Positions 8,828-18,223 of a stretch of 64,000 bases of DNA are shown one piece after another. The number at the start of each line of letters is the position of its first letter. The stretch's first letter is position 1. The stretch lies in the NCBI GenBank assembly GCA_934589155.1, contig CAKTNP010000005.1:62001-126000 (forward strand), given 5' to 3'. A program made the position numbers and the translations under genes. Source of the DNA: an uncultured Oscillospiraceae bacterium (GTDB lineage Bacteria; Bacillota; Clostridia; Oscillospirales; Oscillospiraceae). The notes under the pieces were generated by a model. It was not told the DNA's origin. It saw only the letters and a list, made by a program, of their open reading frames with translations, and made no database searches.

Positions 8828-9973
8828 ATGACAAAGTGCGTTTCCGTTCTGGGTTCTACCGGCTCCATCGGCCGTCAGACCCTGGACGTGGTATCCCGTT
8901 TGGGAATTTCCGTGGGGGCTCTGACGGCGGGCCATAATGTGGACCTGATGGCGGAGCAGTGCCGGATCTTCCGGCCCCGGCTGGCGGTGATGGAGACCCT
9001 GGAGGGGGCGGAGGCCCTGCGCCGGGCTCTGGGCACCCAGGATATTGAGATCCGCTGCGGGGCGGAGGGCCTGCTCCGGGCGGCGGAGCTGCCGGAGGCC
9101 GACACCGTGGTTACCGCCGTGGTGGGCATGGTGGGCCTGAAGCCGACCCTGGCGGCCATTCGCCGGGGCAAGCGTATCGGCCTTGCCAACAAAGAGACAC
9201 TGGTCTGCGCCGGAGAGCTGGTCATGGACGAGGCGGAGAAGTACGGGGCGGAGATCGTTCCCGTGGATTCGGAGCATTCCGCCATTTTCCAGTGCATTAT
9301 GGGGCTCCATGACAAAAAGGAGATTCGGAACCTGATCCTGACCTGCTCCGGAGGACCCTTCTTCGGCAAGAGCCGGGAGGAGCTCCAAAATGTCACCAAG
9401 GCCGACGCTCTGAAGCACCCCAACTGGAAGATGGGGCCCAAAATCACCATCGATTGTGCTACCCTGATGAACAAGGGGCTGGAATTCATCGAGGCCATGC
9501 GGCTCTACCGCCTGCCCCCGGAAAAGGTTCAGGTGGTGATCCACCGACAGAGCGTGATCCATTCCCTGGTGGAGTGCGTGGACGGGGTCGTTATGGCCCA
9601 GTTGGGCACCCCGGATATGCGGCTGCCCATTCAGCTGGCCCTGACCTATCCGGAGCGGCGGCCCAGTCCCGTGGAGCCCCTGAAGCTCACCGAATGCGGC
9701 CCTCTGACCTTCGCGGAGCCGGATCTCACGGCTTTTCCCTGCCTGAAGATCGCCATGGACTGCGCCCGCCGGGGCGGCACGGCCTGCCCGGTGCTCAACG
9801 GCGCCAACGAGGCGGCGGTGGCTCTGTATCTCAGGGACGAGATCGGATTTTATGACATTCCCCGGCTGGTCCAGGGAGCCCTGGATCGGGTGCCCTTCCT
9901 GGAAAAACCCGGCCTGGAGGAAATTCTGCAGGCGGACCGACTGGCCCGGGAGGCCGTGGCCGCCCAGTTGTGA
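8828..9973 (+). CDS. dxr: 1-deoxy-D-xylulose 5-phosphate reductoisomerase
   Basis: 381 residues, normal length. It converts DXP to 2-C-methylerythritol 4-phosphate with NADPH, the first committed step of the MEP isoprenoid pathway. Seen directly: the GSTGSIGRQTLDV dinucleotide-binding loop at residues 9-21, the LANKETLVCAG stretch, the catalytic VPVDSEHSAIFQ motif near 154, and GPKITIDCATLMNKGLE. The start is ATG with GAGGTAG upstream. ispG, further along the same cluster, acts later in the same pathway. Confidence 0.97.
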   Translation: MTKCVSVLGSTGSIGRQTLDVVSRLGISVGALTAGHNVDLMAEQCRIFRPRLAVMETLEGAEALRRALGTQDIEIRCGAEGLLRAAELPEADTVVTAVVGMVGLKPTLAAIRRGKRIGLANKETLVCAGELVMDEAEKYGAEIVPVDSEHSAIFQCIMGLHDKKEIRNLILTCSGGPFFGKSREELQNVTKADALKHPNWKMGPKITIDCATLMNKGLEFIEAMRLYRLPPEKVQVVIHRQSVIHSLVECVDGVVMAQLGTPDMRLPIQLALTYPERRPSPVEPLKLTECGPLTFAEPDLTAFPCLKIAMDCARRGGTACPVLNGANEAAVALYLRDEIGFYDIPRLVQGALDRVPFLEKPGLEEILQADRLAREAVAAQL

Positions 9974-9983
9974 GGCGATCGTA

Positions 9984-11075
9984 TTGTATATTGTTTTTGC
10001 CATTCTGATTTTCAGCTTCCTGATCCTGATCCATGAGTTGGGGCATTTTGCCACGGCTAAGGCCTTCGGGATCCAGGTCAACGAGTTCTCCCTGTTCATG
10101 GGCCCCGCCATTGTCAAAAAACAGAAGGGCGAGACACTGTATTCCATTCGCTGCATTCCCTTCGGCGGCTTCTGCGCCATGGAGGGGGAGGACGGAGACA
10201 GCGACAATCCTCGGGCCTTTTCCCGGGCCGCCTGGTGGAAACGGTTCATCGTGCTCTGCGCCGGCGCCTTTATGAACTTTGTGGCGGGCCTAATCATCAT
10301 GGCCATTGTCTGCGGCGCCCGGGGGAGCCAGGTGGTGGTGCCTACCATCGCCTCCTTTGCACCGAACTGCCCCTTGGAATCGGAAGCAGGCCTCCAGGTT
10401 GGGGACCGGCTTTATAAGATCGACGGGGAGAGGGTGTACACCTACAACGACGTGAGCATGCTGCTGTCCCTGAACAATGCCCGGGGTGATGACCAATCCC
10501 TGAACAATGGAGAGGTCCACGACCTGGTGGTGATCCGGGACGGGAAAAAGGTGGAGCTGCCCAATTTCTCCATGGAAAAGCGGGAGTACACGGAAAACGG
10601 CGTTACCAGTCTGCGCTATGGCATGACCTTTTCCCTGGCGGACAATACAGCAGGCCGGGTCCTGGGCGACGCCTGGAACAGCTGCCTGGACTTTGCCCGA
10701 ATGGTGCGGCTGAGCCTGCAGATGCTGTTCAGCGGCCAGGCCGGGTTCCGGGATATGTCGGGCCCCGTGGGCATCGTTTCCGTGATCTCGGAGACGGGGA
10801 AAGCGGCGGACAACACCCTGGACGGCATTCTGAACGTTCTGTATCTGGGGGCCTTCATTGCCGTGAACCTGTCGGTGGTGAACCTGCTGCCCCTGCCGGC
10901 TCTGGACGGCGGCCGGGCTTTCTGCCTGCTATTGACCACGGCGGCAGAGAAAATCACCAAGAAAAAAATCAACCCCAAGTATGAGGGATACCTGCACGGC
11001 GCCGGAATGGTGATACTGCTGCTGTTTATGGCGGCGGTTACCTTCAAGGACGTGTTTCAGTTGTTTCGGAGGTAA
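9984..11075 (+). CDS. rseP: RIP zinc metalloprotease (site-2 protease family)
   Basis: 363 residues if translation begins at the TTG at 9984, which sits 8 bp behind GAGG and gives a protein starting MYIVFAILIFSFLILIHELG. The longer open frame reaching back into dxr lacks the family sequence. The zinc-binding HELGH lies at residues 17-21 inside the first membrane helix. A PDZ domain occupies about 115-190 (LQVGDRLYKIDGERV), and the second metal ligand motif NLLPLPALDGGRAF is near 298. The enzyme cleaves membrane-embedded substrates such as anti-sigma factors or signal peptides, as RseP/RasP do. The start codon choice is the main uncertainty. Confidence 0.92.
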   Translation: MYIVFAILIFSFLILIHELGHFATAKAFGIQVNEFSLFMGPAIVKKQKGETLYSIRCIPFGGFCAMEGEDGDSDNPRAFSRAAWWKRFIVLCAGAFMNFVAGLIIMAIVCGARGSQVVVPTIASFAPNCPLESEAGLQVGDRLYKIDGERVYTYNDVSMLLSLNNARGDDQSLNNGEVHDLVVIRDGKKVELPNFSMEKREYTENGVTSLRYGMTFSLADNTAGRVLGDAWNSCLDFARMVRLSLQMLFSGQAGFRDMSGPVGIVSVISETGKAADNTLDGILNVLYLGAFIAVNLSVVNLLPLPALDGGRAFCLLLTTAAEKITKKKINPKYEGYLHGAGMVILLLFMAAVTFKDVFQLFRR

Positions 11076-11078
11076 AAA

Positions 11079-12116
11079 ATGACAAGAAGGATCATGGTGG
11101 GACCTGTGGCCATCGGCGGCGGAGCCCCGGTGTCCATTCAGTCCATGCTCAATACCAGGACTACGGATGTGGAGGGGAGCCTTCGGCAGATTCGGGCCCT
11201 GAAGGACGCGGGCTGCGACATTGTGCGCCTGGCGGTGCCGGATATGGCGGCGGCCAAGGGCTTTGAGGAGATCGCCAAGGCCTCGCCTCTGCCCCTGGTG
11301 GCGGACATTCATTTTGATTATAAGCTGGCCATTGCCGCGGCGGAGGGCGGAGCCTCCAAGATCCGCATCAACCCCGGCAACATCGGCTCCCGGGACCGGG
11401 TACAGGCCGTGGTGGACGTATGCCGGGAGCGGCACATTCCCATCCGTATCGGCGTCAACGGAGGCAGCCTGGAAAAGGACCTGCTGCAGAAGTACGGCCA
11501 TCCCACGGCGGAGGCTCTGGTGGAGAGCGCCATGGGCCACCTGCATATTTTAGAGGATCTGGGCTTCTATGACACCTGCGTGTCCATGAAGTCCTCCAAC
11601 GTGAAGACCATGATGGAGGCCTGCCGCCTGTTCCGGAGCCGCTGCGACTATCCCCTGCACATCGGCGTCACGGAGACGGGCCCCGAGGATATGGGTATTA
11701 TCAAGTCCGCCATGGGCATCGGCGGGCTCCTCTGCGAGGGCATCGGCGACACCGTCCGGGTGTCCCTGACGGCGGACCCGGTCCACGAGGTCCTGACCGC
11801 CAAGAAGATCCTGAAGGCGGCGGGGGTCCGGAACGAAGGGGTCAACATCGTATCCTGCCCCACCTGCGGCCGGACCCGGATCGACCTCATCGGCCTGGCC
11901 AACCGGGTGGACGAGGCCCTGCGGGACTGCAAGAAGAATATTACCGTGGCGGTCATGGGCTGCGTGGTCAACGGACCCGGGGAGGCCCGGGAGGCCGACG
12001 TGGGTATTGCCGGCGGAGACGGCTGCGGGATCCTGTTTGTCAAGGGCGAATTGAAGGAAAAGGTGCCCTATGAGGAGCTGCTGCCTACCCTCCTGCGGTA
12101 CATAGACAAGCTGTAA
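11079..12116 (+). CDS. ispG: 4-hydroxy-3-methylbut-2-en-1-yl diphosphate synthase (flavodoxin type)
   Basis: 345 residues. It performs the reductive ring opening of MEcPP to HMBPP in the MEP pathway using a [4Fe-4S] cluster. The cluster cysteines are visible in CPTCGRTRID (near 263) and MGCVVNGPGEA (near 294), and the N-terminal VSIQSMLNTRTTD substrate-binding stretch is present. The ATG is 3 bp after rseP, behind GGAGG. In B. subtilis proS stands between the RseP homologue and polC; here ispG fills that position. Confidence 0.97.
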   Translation: MTRRIMVGPVAIGGGAPVSIQSMLNTRTTDVEGSLRQIRALKDAGCDIVRLAVPDMAAAKGFEEIAKASPLPLVADIHFDYKLAIAAAEGGASKIRINPGNIGSRDRVQAVVDVCRERHIPIRIGVNGGSLEKDLLQKYGHPTAEALVESAMGHLHILEDLGFYDTCVSMKSSNVKTMMEACRLFRSRCDYPLHIGVTETGPEDMGIIKSAMGIGGLLCEGIGDTVRVSLTADPVHEVLTAKKILKAAGVRNEGVNIVSCPTCGRTRIDLIGLANRVDEALRDCKKNITVAVMGCVVNGPGEAREADVGIAGGDGCGILFVKGELKEKVPYEELLPTLLRYIDKL

Positions 12117-12118
12117 GC

Positions 12119-15100
12119 ATGGAAAATATTTCGTTTCTCAATTTTTTCTCCCACTATATCCCGCCCCAGGACTGGAAGGAAGCCTTTGCGGAAGCCACGG
12201 TGGAGACGGCGGAGCTGGACCCGGAGTCCCGACACGTGCGTGTCAGGCTCCGGGTAAGCCGCTATATCCCCGCCCGGGTGCTGGCCGCCGCGGCCCGGAC
12301 CCTGGAGGAGCTGTATGAGGCCCGGCATGTGACCCTGGAGCCGGAATTCCCCCCCGAGTGCCTGGAGGACATCGAAAATCAGGAGCTCCAGGACCTGTTT
12401 GTGGAGCGGTTCGCCCCCGCCCGGGCCTCTCTGGCCGGGGCCAAGTGGACCTGGAACGGGGATAGCCTGCGGGTGGACCTGCGGGCCAACGGGAAGAAGG
12501 ATCTGGAGGAGCTGATCCCCCAGGTCCGGAACGCCATTTATGACCGGTTCCGGCGACGGATCGAGATCGAGATCCACGCCGGGGAGGGCATGGAGGGCGA
12601 GGCCCTGATGCAGAAAATGGAGCAGGAGCGGCAGAACCTCATGCGGCAGCTGCCCTCCGTCGCCCCGACGGCTCCGGCCCCCGGAAAATCCGGCGGCAGT
12701 GCCGCCCCTACTTTCAAAAAGACGGAGAGCGACGCCATCCTGGGCAAACCATTCCGGGACACGCCCATTCCCATCCGGGAATTGAACCTGGACATGGGAG
12801 TGACCTGTGTCCAGGGCAAGGTCTTTGCCGTGGACTATAAGGAGCTGAAAAACAGCGGCGCCTGGGTCATCAACTTCGACATTACGGACTACACCAACTC
12901 CGTCCGGGTGAATCTGTTCTGCAACAAGCGGGACACGGAGAAGGCCAAGGCCATTATGGAGGCCGTCCCCGGCCCCGGGGGCTGGGTCCGGGTCCTGGGC
13001 CGTCCTACCTTCAACAAGTACGACAACGAAATGGTACTGACGCCTCTGTCCATTCTGCCAGGGGATCAGCCCAGCCGGAAGGACACGGCGGAGAAAAAGC
13101 GGGTGGAGCTGCACCTGCATACCACCATGAGCAATATGGACGCTCTGACCGTTACCGGCGACGCGGTGAAGCAGGCCGCCAAGTGGGGCCACCAGGCCAT
13201 TGCCATTACGGACCACGGCGTGGCCCAGTCCTTCCCCGACGCTATGAAGGCCGCCTCCAAGGCCAAGGTGGCAGGCACGGACCAGAACATCAAGATCCTC
13301 TACGGCGTAGAGGGGTACTTTATCAACGACGTGGACGAGCGGATCGTGGTCCACGGCAAGGGCGACATGGACCTGGACGGGGAATTTGTGGCCTTTGACC
13401 TGGAGACCACGGGCCTGTCCTCCGTCCACGACCGGATCATTGAGATCGGCGCCGTCGTTATGAAGGAGGGCAAAGAGCTGGAGCGGTTTCAGACCTTTGT
13501 GGCGCCGGGACGGCGGCTCAGCCCCAAGATCGTGGATCTGACGGGCATTACCGACGAAATGCTGGAGGGGGCCCCGGAGATCGAAACGGTGCTGCCCCAG
13601 TTTCTGGCCTTCTGCGGGAACCGGCCCCTGGTGGCCCACAACGCCGACTTCGACGTGGGCTTCATCACCGCCGCCTGCGAGCGGCTGGGGATTCCCTTTA
13701 CACCCACCTCTGCCGACACCTTGATTTTAAGCCAGAACCTGCTGCCCCAGCTCAGCAAATTCAAGCTGAATATCGTGTCCGAGGCTCTGAGCCTGCCGGA
13801 CTTCAACCACCACCGGGCGGCGGACGACGCCGTGACCTGCGGCCTCATTATGGGCAGGCTCTGCGGGATGCTGAAGGACCGGGGGGTCACCCGGCTCCAG
13901 CAGATCAACGACGCCATGCTGTCCATCCACAACAAGGGCGGCGAGAACAACCGCCACTCCCGGCATATTATCATTTTCGCCAAGAACCAGACAGGCCTGC
14001 GGAATTTGTACCGGCTGATATCTTACAGCAACCTGAAATACTTTAAACGGCAGCCCAGGATCCCCAAGTCGGAGCTCATGCAGTGGCGAGAGGGACTTAT
14101 CATCGGCTCGGCCTGCGAGGCGGGAGAGCTGTTCCAGGCTGTGGTGGAGCACAAGAGCGACGACGAGCTCAAGCGCATCGCCTCCTTCTACGACTATCTG
14201 GAGGTCCAGCCCCTGGACAACAACCGCTTTATGCTGCGGGAGGGGAAGAACGGCGCGGCCCCCATTGCCAAGGACGAGGAAGAGCTCCGGAACTTCAACC
14301 GGACCATCGTCCGTTTGGGCCAAGAGCTGGGCAAGCCCGTAGTGGCCACGGGAGACGTGCACTTCCTGAATCCGGAGGACGAGATCTACCGGCACATTCT
14401 CCTGGCCACCAAGGGCTTTGACGACTGCGACCGGCCAAACCCCCTCTATTTCCGGACCACCGACGAAATGCTGGAGGAATTTTCCTACCTGGGGGCGGAG
14501 AAGGCCTTTGAGATCGTGGTGACCAACACCAACTACATTGCCGACCAGTGCGAGAGCCTCCGGCCCGTCCCCCACAACCTGTTTGCACCCTCCATCGAAA
14601 ATTCCGTGGAGGACCTGAAATCCCTGGTGTACGGCAAGCTCCACCGGCTCTACGGAGAAAATCCCCCGGAGCTTATTTCCAAGCGCGTGGAAACGGAGCT
14701 CCACGACATCATCACCTGTCACTATGACGTGATCTACATGTCCGCCCAGAAGCTGGTGCAGAACTCCCTGGAGCATGGCTATCTGGTGGGCTCCCGTGGT
14801 TCCGTGGGATCCTCCATCGTAGCCTACATGGCGGGGATCACGGAGGTCAACTCCTTCCCGCCCCACTATCGCTGCCCCAATCCGGAGTGCAAATACACTA
14901 CATTTGACGTGCCCAAGGGCTATGGCTGCGGTGCGGACCTGCCCGACGCAATATGCCCAAAATGCGGGACGAAGTTCCAGAAGGACGGCTTCAACATCCC
15001 CTTTGAGACCTTTCTGGGCTTCGGCGGCGACAAGGTGCCGGACATTGACCTGAACTTCTCCGGCGAGTACCAGTCCAAGGCCCACGCCTACTGCGTGCAG

Positions 15101-16483
15101 ATGTTCGGCCCCTCTCACGTGTTCCGGGCGGGGACCATCGGCACCGTGGCGGAAAAGACCGCCTTCGGTTACGTGAAAAAGTACCTGGCAGAGCGGAACA
15201 TCGCCGCCACCCGGGCGGAGGAAAATCGGCTGGCGGCGGGCTGCGTGGGCGTCCGCCGGACCACGGGCCAGCACCCCGGCGGCCTGGTGGTCATTCCCCA
15301 GGAGAACGAGATCTGGGACTTCTGCCCGGTGCAGCACCCGGCGGACGACCCCAACGCCGACCAGATCACCACCCACTTTGAATACCACTCCATGGAGGAG
15401 AACCTTCTGAAGCTGGACATGCTGGGCCACGATGACCCCACCATGATCCGGATGATGGAGGATCTGACGGGGATCAATGCCCAGGAGATCCCCCTGGATG
15501 ACAAGGACACCATGTCCATATTCACCTCCTCCAAGGTCCTGGGCTATGAGGACGATCCTATTTTGGGACCCACTGGGGCCGTGGCCATTCCGGAGTTCAA
15601 CACCCGGTTCACCCGGGGTATGCTCATGGATACCCAGCCCACCAGATTTGATACCCTCCTGCGGCTGTCCGGCTTTTCCCACGGTACCGATGTGTGGCTG
15701 GGCAACGCCAAGGACCTCATTACCTCCAAGACCGCCACTGTTGACCAGGCCATCGGCTGCCGAGACGACATCATGCTCTACCTCATTTCCTGCGGTATGC
15801 CGGAAAAGCGGTCCTTTAAGATCATGGAGGCCGTCCGAAAGGGCCGGGGCCTGCCGGAGGGGGCGGAGGAGGAGATGATCGCCGCCGGCGTGCCGGACTG
15901 GTACATCGGCTCCTGTAAAAAGATCAAGTACCTGTTCCCCAAGGCCCACGCCGTGGCCTACGTGATGATGGCCTTCCGGATCGCCTGGTTCAAGGTCCAC
16001 CATCCCCTGGCCTTCTACGCCGCCTATTTCTACCGCCGGAGCCAGAAAGGCGGCTTTGACGCCGCCATGATGACCCGGGGCATTGAGGAGGTCAAGGCCC
16101 ACATCAAGGCCATTGACGGCAACGACGCCGCCACGGACAAGGACGAGGACATGCTCACCACCCTGGAGGTGTGCTACGAATTCTATCTCCGGGGCTTTGA
16201 GTTCGACAAGATCGATCTCTACGCCTCCCACGCCACCAAATTCATGATCCGGGACGGCAAGCTGCTGCCCCCCTTCGTGGCGGTGACGGGCCTGGGCGAA
16301 ACGGCGGCCTGGGACATTATGGAGGGCCGTGCGGACAAGAAGACCGGAAAGAACAAGGAGTTTATCTCCATCGAGGAATTCTCCCTGGCCTGTCCCAAGG
16401 TGTCCAAAACCCATATTGAGAACCTGCGTCAGGCCGGGGCTTTCGGAGATCTGCCGGACACCAGCCAGGTGAGCCTGTTCTAG
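12119..16483 (+). CDS. polC: DNA polymerase III alpha subunit, Gram-positive PolC type
   Basis: 1454 residues, the usual PolC size. It is the main replicative polymerase with built-in proofreading. Domain order seen: N-terminal domain, OB-fold (about 228-310), first PHP segment starting RVELHLHTTMSNMDA (near 328), an inserted DEDDh exonuclease (about 420-590, DLETTGLSS, later HNADFDVGF and HHRAADDA), PHP remainder, a zinc module with CPNPECKYT and CPKCGTKF (near 919-955), and the catalytic palm with VPDIDLNFSGEY (near 975). The ATG is 2 bp after the ispG stop, with no strong Shine-Dalgarno, so translational coupling is likely. Confidence 0.98.
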   Translation: MENISFLNFFSHYIPPQDWKEAFAEATVETAELDPESRHVRVRLRVSRYIPARVLAAAARTLEELYEARHVTLEPEFPPECLEDIENQELQDLFVERFAPARASLAGAKWTWNGDSLRVDLRANGKKDLEELIPQVRNAIYDRFRRRIEIEIHAGEGMEGEALMQKMEQERQNLMRQLPSVAPTAPAPGKSGGSAAPTFKKTESDAILGKPFRDTPIPIRELNLDMGVTCVQGKVFAVDYKELKNSGAWVINFDITDYTNSVRVNLFCNKRDTEKAKAIMEAVPGPGGWVRVLGRPTFNKYDNEMVLTPLSILPGDQPSRKDTAEKKRVELHLHTTMSNMDALTVTGDAVKQAAKWGHQAIAITDHGVAQSFPDAMKAASKAKVAGTDQNIKILYGVEGYFINDVDERIVVHGKGDMDLDGEFVAFDLETTGLSSVHDRIIEIGAVVMKEGKELERFQTFVAPGRRLSPKIVDLTGITDEMLEGAPEIETVLPQFLAFCGNRPLVAHNADFDVGFITAACERLGIPFTPTSADTLILSQNLLPQLSKFKLNIVSEALSLPDFNHHRAADDAVTCGLIMGRLCGMLKDRGVTRLQQINDAMLSIHNKGGENNRHSRHIIIFAKNQTGLRNLYRLISYSNLKYFKRQPRIPKSELMQWREGLIIGSACEAGELFQAVVEHKSDDELKRIASFYDYLEVQPLDNNRFMLREGKNGAAPIAKDEEELRNFNRTIVRLGQELGKPVVATGDVHFLNPEDEIYRHILLATKGFDDCDRPNPLYFRTTDEMLEEFSYLGAEKAFEIVVTNTNYIADQCESLRPVPHNLFAPSIENSVEDLKSLVYGKLHRLYGENPPELISKRVETELHDIITCHYDVIYMSAQKLVQNSLEHGYLVGSRGSVGSSIVAYMAGITEVNSFPPHYRCPNPECKYTTFDVPKGYGCGADLPDAICPKCGTKFQKDGFNIPFETFLGFGGDKVPDIDLNFSGEYQSKAHAYCVQMFGPSHVFRAGTIGTVAEKTAFGYVKKYLAERNIAATRAEENRLAAGCVGVRRTTGQHPGGLVVIPQENEIWDFCPVQHPADDPNADQITTHFEYHSMEENLLKLDMLGHDDPTMIRMMEDLTGINAQEIPLDDKDTMSIFTSSKVLGYEDDPILGPTGAVAIPEFNTRFTRGMLMDTQPTRFDTLLRLSGFSHGTDVWLGNAKDLITSKTATVDQAIGCRDDIMLYLISCGMPEKRSFKIMEAVRKGRGLPEGAEEEMIAAGVPDWYIGSCKKIKYLFPKAHAVAYVMMAFRIAWFKVHHPLAFYAAYFYRRSQKGGFDAAMMTRGIEEVKAHIKAIDGNDAATDKDEDMLTTLEVCYEFYLRGFEFDKIDLYASHATKFMIRDGKLLPPFVAVTGLGETAAWDIMEGRADKKTGKNKEFISIEEFSLACPKVSKTHIENLRQAGAFGDLPDTSQVSLF

Positions 16484-16532
16484 GTTTGTGACTGCCCGGC
16501 GAAGTTCGATTTCCGAACGACTATTGTTTGAT

Positions 16533-16561
16533 TTGCAAAATTTGAGGAATTGTGCTATACT
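16533..16561 (+). promoter_or_regulatory. Vegetative promoter of the uridine phosphorylase gene
   Basis: TTGCAA (16533-16538), 17-bp spacer, TATACT (16556-16561), 34 bp before the start codon. Confidence 0.7.
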
Positions 16562-16594
16562 GATTTTATAAAAATCGCACAAAGGAGGCCGACT

Positions 16595-17365
16595 ATGCAG
16601 GACACAGGTCGACAGTTTCATATTCATTGCGTGGAAGGGGACGTGGGAGGCTACTGCATCTTGCCCGGGGATCCGGGACGGTGCGAGGCCATTGCCGCTC
16701 TCTTTGATGAGCCGAAGCACATCGGCATGAATCGGGAGTTCAATATTTACACCGGCATGCTTTTGGGGGAGAAGGTTTCCGTCTGCTCCACGGGCATTGG
16801 CGGCCCTTCGGCGGCCATCGCCATGGAGGAACTCCACAACATCGGCGCCCACACCTTTGTCCGGGTGGGGACCTGCGGCGGTATCGATCTGGACGTACAG
16901 TCCGGGGACATTGTGGTAGCCACCGGCGCCATTCGCTTTGAGCATACCAGCCAGGAGTACGCCCCCCTGGAATACCCCGCCGTGGCAAATCTGGATGTGA
17001 CCCTGGCCCTGCGGGAGGCTTCCCGGGCCCTGGGCTACCGGACCCACACGGGCGTGGTCCAGTGCAAGGACGCCTTTTACGGCCAGCACGCCCCGGGCCG
17101 GATGCCCGTATCCTATGAGCTTCTCAACAAGTGGGAGGCCTGGAAGCGGCTGGGGGTCAAGGCCAGCGAAATGGAGTCCGCCGCACTGTTCGTGGTGGCC
17201 GATGCCCTGAAGGTCCGCTGCGGCAGCTGCTTCCACGTGATCTGGAATCAGGAGCGGGAGGCTGCCGGCCTGGACCAGCGGATGACCGAGGATACCACCG
17301 GCGCCGTCCGGGTGGGGGTGGAGGCCCTAAAGCGCCTCATCGCCCAGGACAAGGGCCTGGCATAA
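16595..17365 (+). CDS. udp: Uridine phosphorylase
   Basis: 256 residues of the PNP/UDP phosphorylase superfamily, cytoplasmic. It cleaves uridine with phosphate to uracil and ribose-1-phosphate for salvage. Seen: LPGDPGRCE near 24, [17 protein letters not shown] near 67, VRVGTCGGI near 90, and [16 protein letters not shown] near 190, which carries the ribose-binding Glu-Met-Glu. The ATG at 16595 is behind AAAGGAGG; an upstream in-frame ATG at 16550 falls before and inside the promoter and is rejected. The gene stands alone between a promoter and a strong terminator. Confidence 0.92.
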   Translation: MQDTGRQFHIHCVEGDVGGYCILPGDPGRCEAIAALFDEPKHIGMNREFNIYTGMLLGEKVSVCSTGIGGPSAAIAMEELHNIGAHTFVRVGTCGGIDLDVQSGDIVVATGAIRFEHTSQEYAPLEYPAVANLDVTLALREASRALGYRTHTGVVQCKDAFYGQHAPGRMPVSYELLNKWEAWKRLGVKASEMESAALFVVADALKVRCGSCFHVIWNQEREAAGLDQRMTEDTTGAVRVGVEALKRLIAQDKGLA

Positions 17366-17374
17366 GTGAAAGCG

Positions 17375-17412
17375 AAAATTCCGGGGACGGTATTCCGTCC
17401 CCGGAATTTTTA
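17375..17412 (+). terminator. Strong Rho-independent terminator after udp
   Basis: A perfect 16-bp stem (17375-17390 with 17395-17410), TATT loop and T run. The symmetric A and T tracts would let it work in either direction. Confidence 0.92.
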
Positions 17413-17442
17413 TGGACAGCCTTTTCAAAATCCGCTACAATG

Positions 17443-17460
17443 TTAAGGAAACCTTAAAGA
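17443..17460 (+). promoter_or_regulatory. Candidate response-regulator operator (direct repeats 11 bp apart)
   Basis: TTAAGGA (17443-17449) and TTAAAGA (17454-17460) are repeated in the same orientation at 11-bp spacing, the arrangement bound by OmpR-family dimers. The same bases also form the palindrome TTAAGG-AAA-CCTTAA. The site lies about 60 bp upstream of the response regulator start, suggesting autoregulation (inference). Confidence 0.4.
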
Positions 17461-17518
17461 TCCCCTGACTTTTATCTTAAATATTGATCTGATAGAATAG
17501 TGCCATGAGGTGAAGGAA

Positions 17519-18223
17519 ATGTATCAAATTCTGATCTGCGACGATGAGCCGGATATTGTAAACGCCCTGAAAATCTATCTGTCCAGCGAGCGGGACTACA
17601 AGCTCTTCGAGGCCTACACCGGGGTCCAGGCCCTGGACCTGGTCCGGCGGGAGACCATTCATCTGATCCTGATGGACGTGATGATGCCGGAGATGGACGG
17701 GATCACCGCCACGGCCAAGATCCGGGAGATCTCCAATGCCCCCATTATCCTCCTGACCGCCAAGAGCGAGAACGAGGACAAGGTGCTGGGCCTCAACATC
17801 GGGGCCGACGACTATATCACCAAGCCTTTTGTTCCCGTGGAGGTCCTGGCCCGGGTCCGGAGCCAGCTCCGCCGGTACACCCGGCTGGGGGGCACCGGCA
17901 TGGGCACCGACAGCACCCTGGCCATTGGAGGTATCACGCTCAATGACGACAGCAAGCAGGTCACGGTGGACGGAGAGCCGGTGAGCCTGACGCCCATGGA
18001 GTACAGCATCCTTCGCCTGCTCATGAAGAATCCCGGGAAGGTCTATTCCTCCCGGGCCCTGTATGAAGCCGTGTGGCAGGAGAGCCCCTTAGGCAGCGAA
18101 AGCGCCGTGGCGGTCCACATCCGGCACATTCGGGAGAAGATCGAGATCAATCCCTCGGAGCCCCGGTACCTGAAGGTGGTCTGGGGTCAGGGATACAAGA
18201 TGGAAGGGGAGCGACAGACTTGA
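17519..18223 (+). CDS. OmpR/PhoB-family response regulator
   Basis: 234 residues. A receiver domain occupies 1-118, with the acidic pair DDEPD near 8-12, the phosphoacceptor Asp53 in LILMDVMMPEMDG, and the conserved Lys in ADDYITKPF. A winged-helix DNA-binding domain fills about 130-232 (LTPMEYSILRLLMKNPGKV, then HIRHIREKIE and LKVVWGQGYKME). I chose the ATG at 17519, 8 bp behind GAGG, over the GTG at 17510, which overlaps that site. The sensor kinase follows with a 4-bp overlap. The stimulus is unknown; the general layout resembles VanR-type regulators. Confidence 0.93.
   Translation: MYQILICDDEPDIVNALKIYLSSERDYKLFEAYTGVQALDLVRRETIHLILMDVMMPEMDGITATAKIREISNAPIILLTAKSENEDKVLGLNIGADDYITKPFVPVEVLARVRSQLRRYTRLGGTGMGTDSTLAIGGITLNDDSKQVTVDGEPVSLTPMEYSILRLLMKNPGKVYSSRALYEAVWQESPLGSESAVAVHIRHIREKIEINPSEPRYLKVVWGQGYKMEGERQT

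Noticed and set aside
7889..10348. 819-codon minus-strand frame opposite uppS, cdsA and dxr
   Set aside because: Shadow of conserved genes; no start signal and no recognisable domains.
13727..17236. 1169-codon minus-strand frame across polC and udp
   Set aside because: It runs opposite two well-recognised genes, spans their intergenic promoter and has shadow-type composition.
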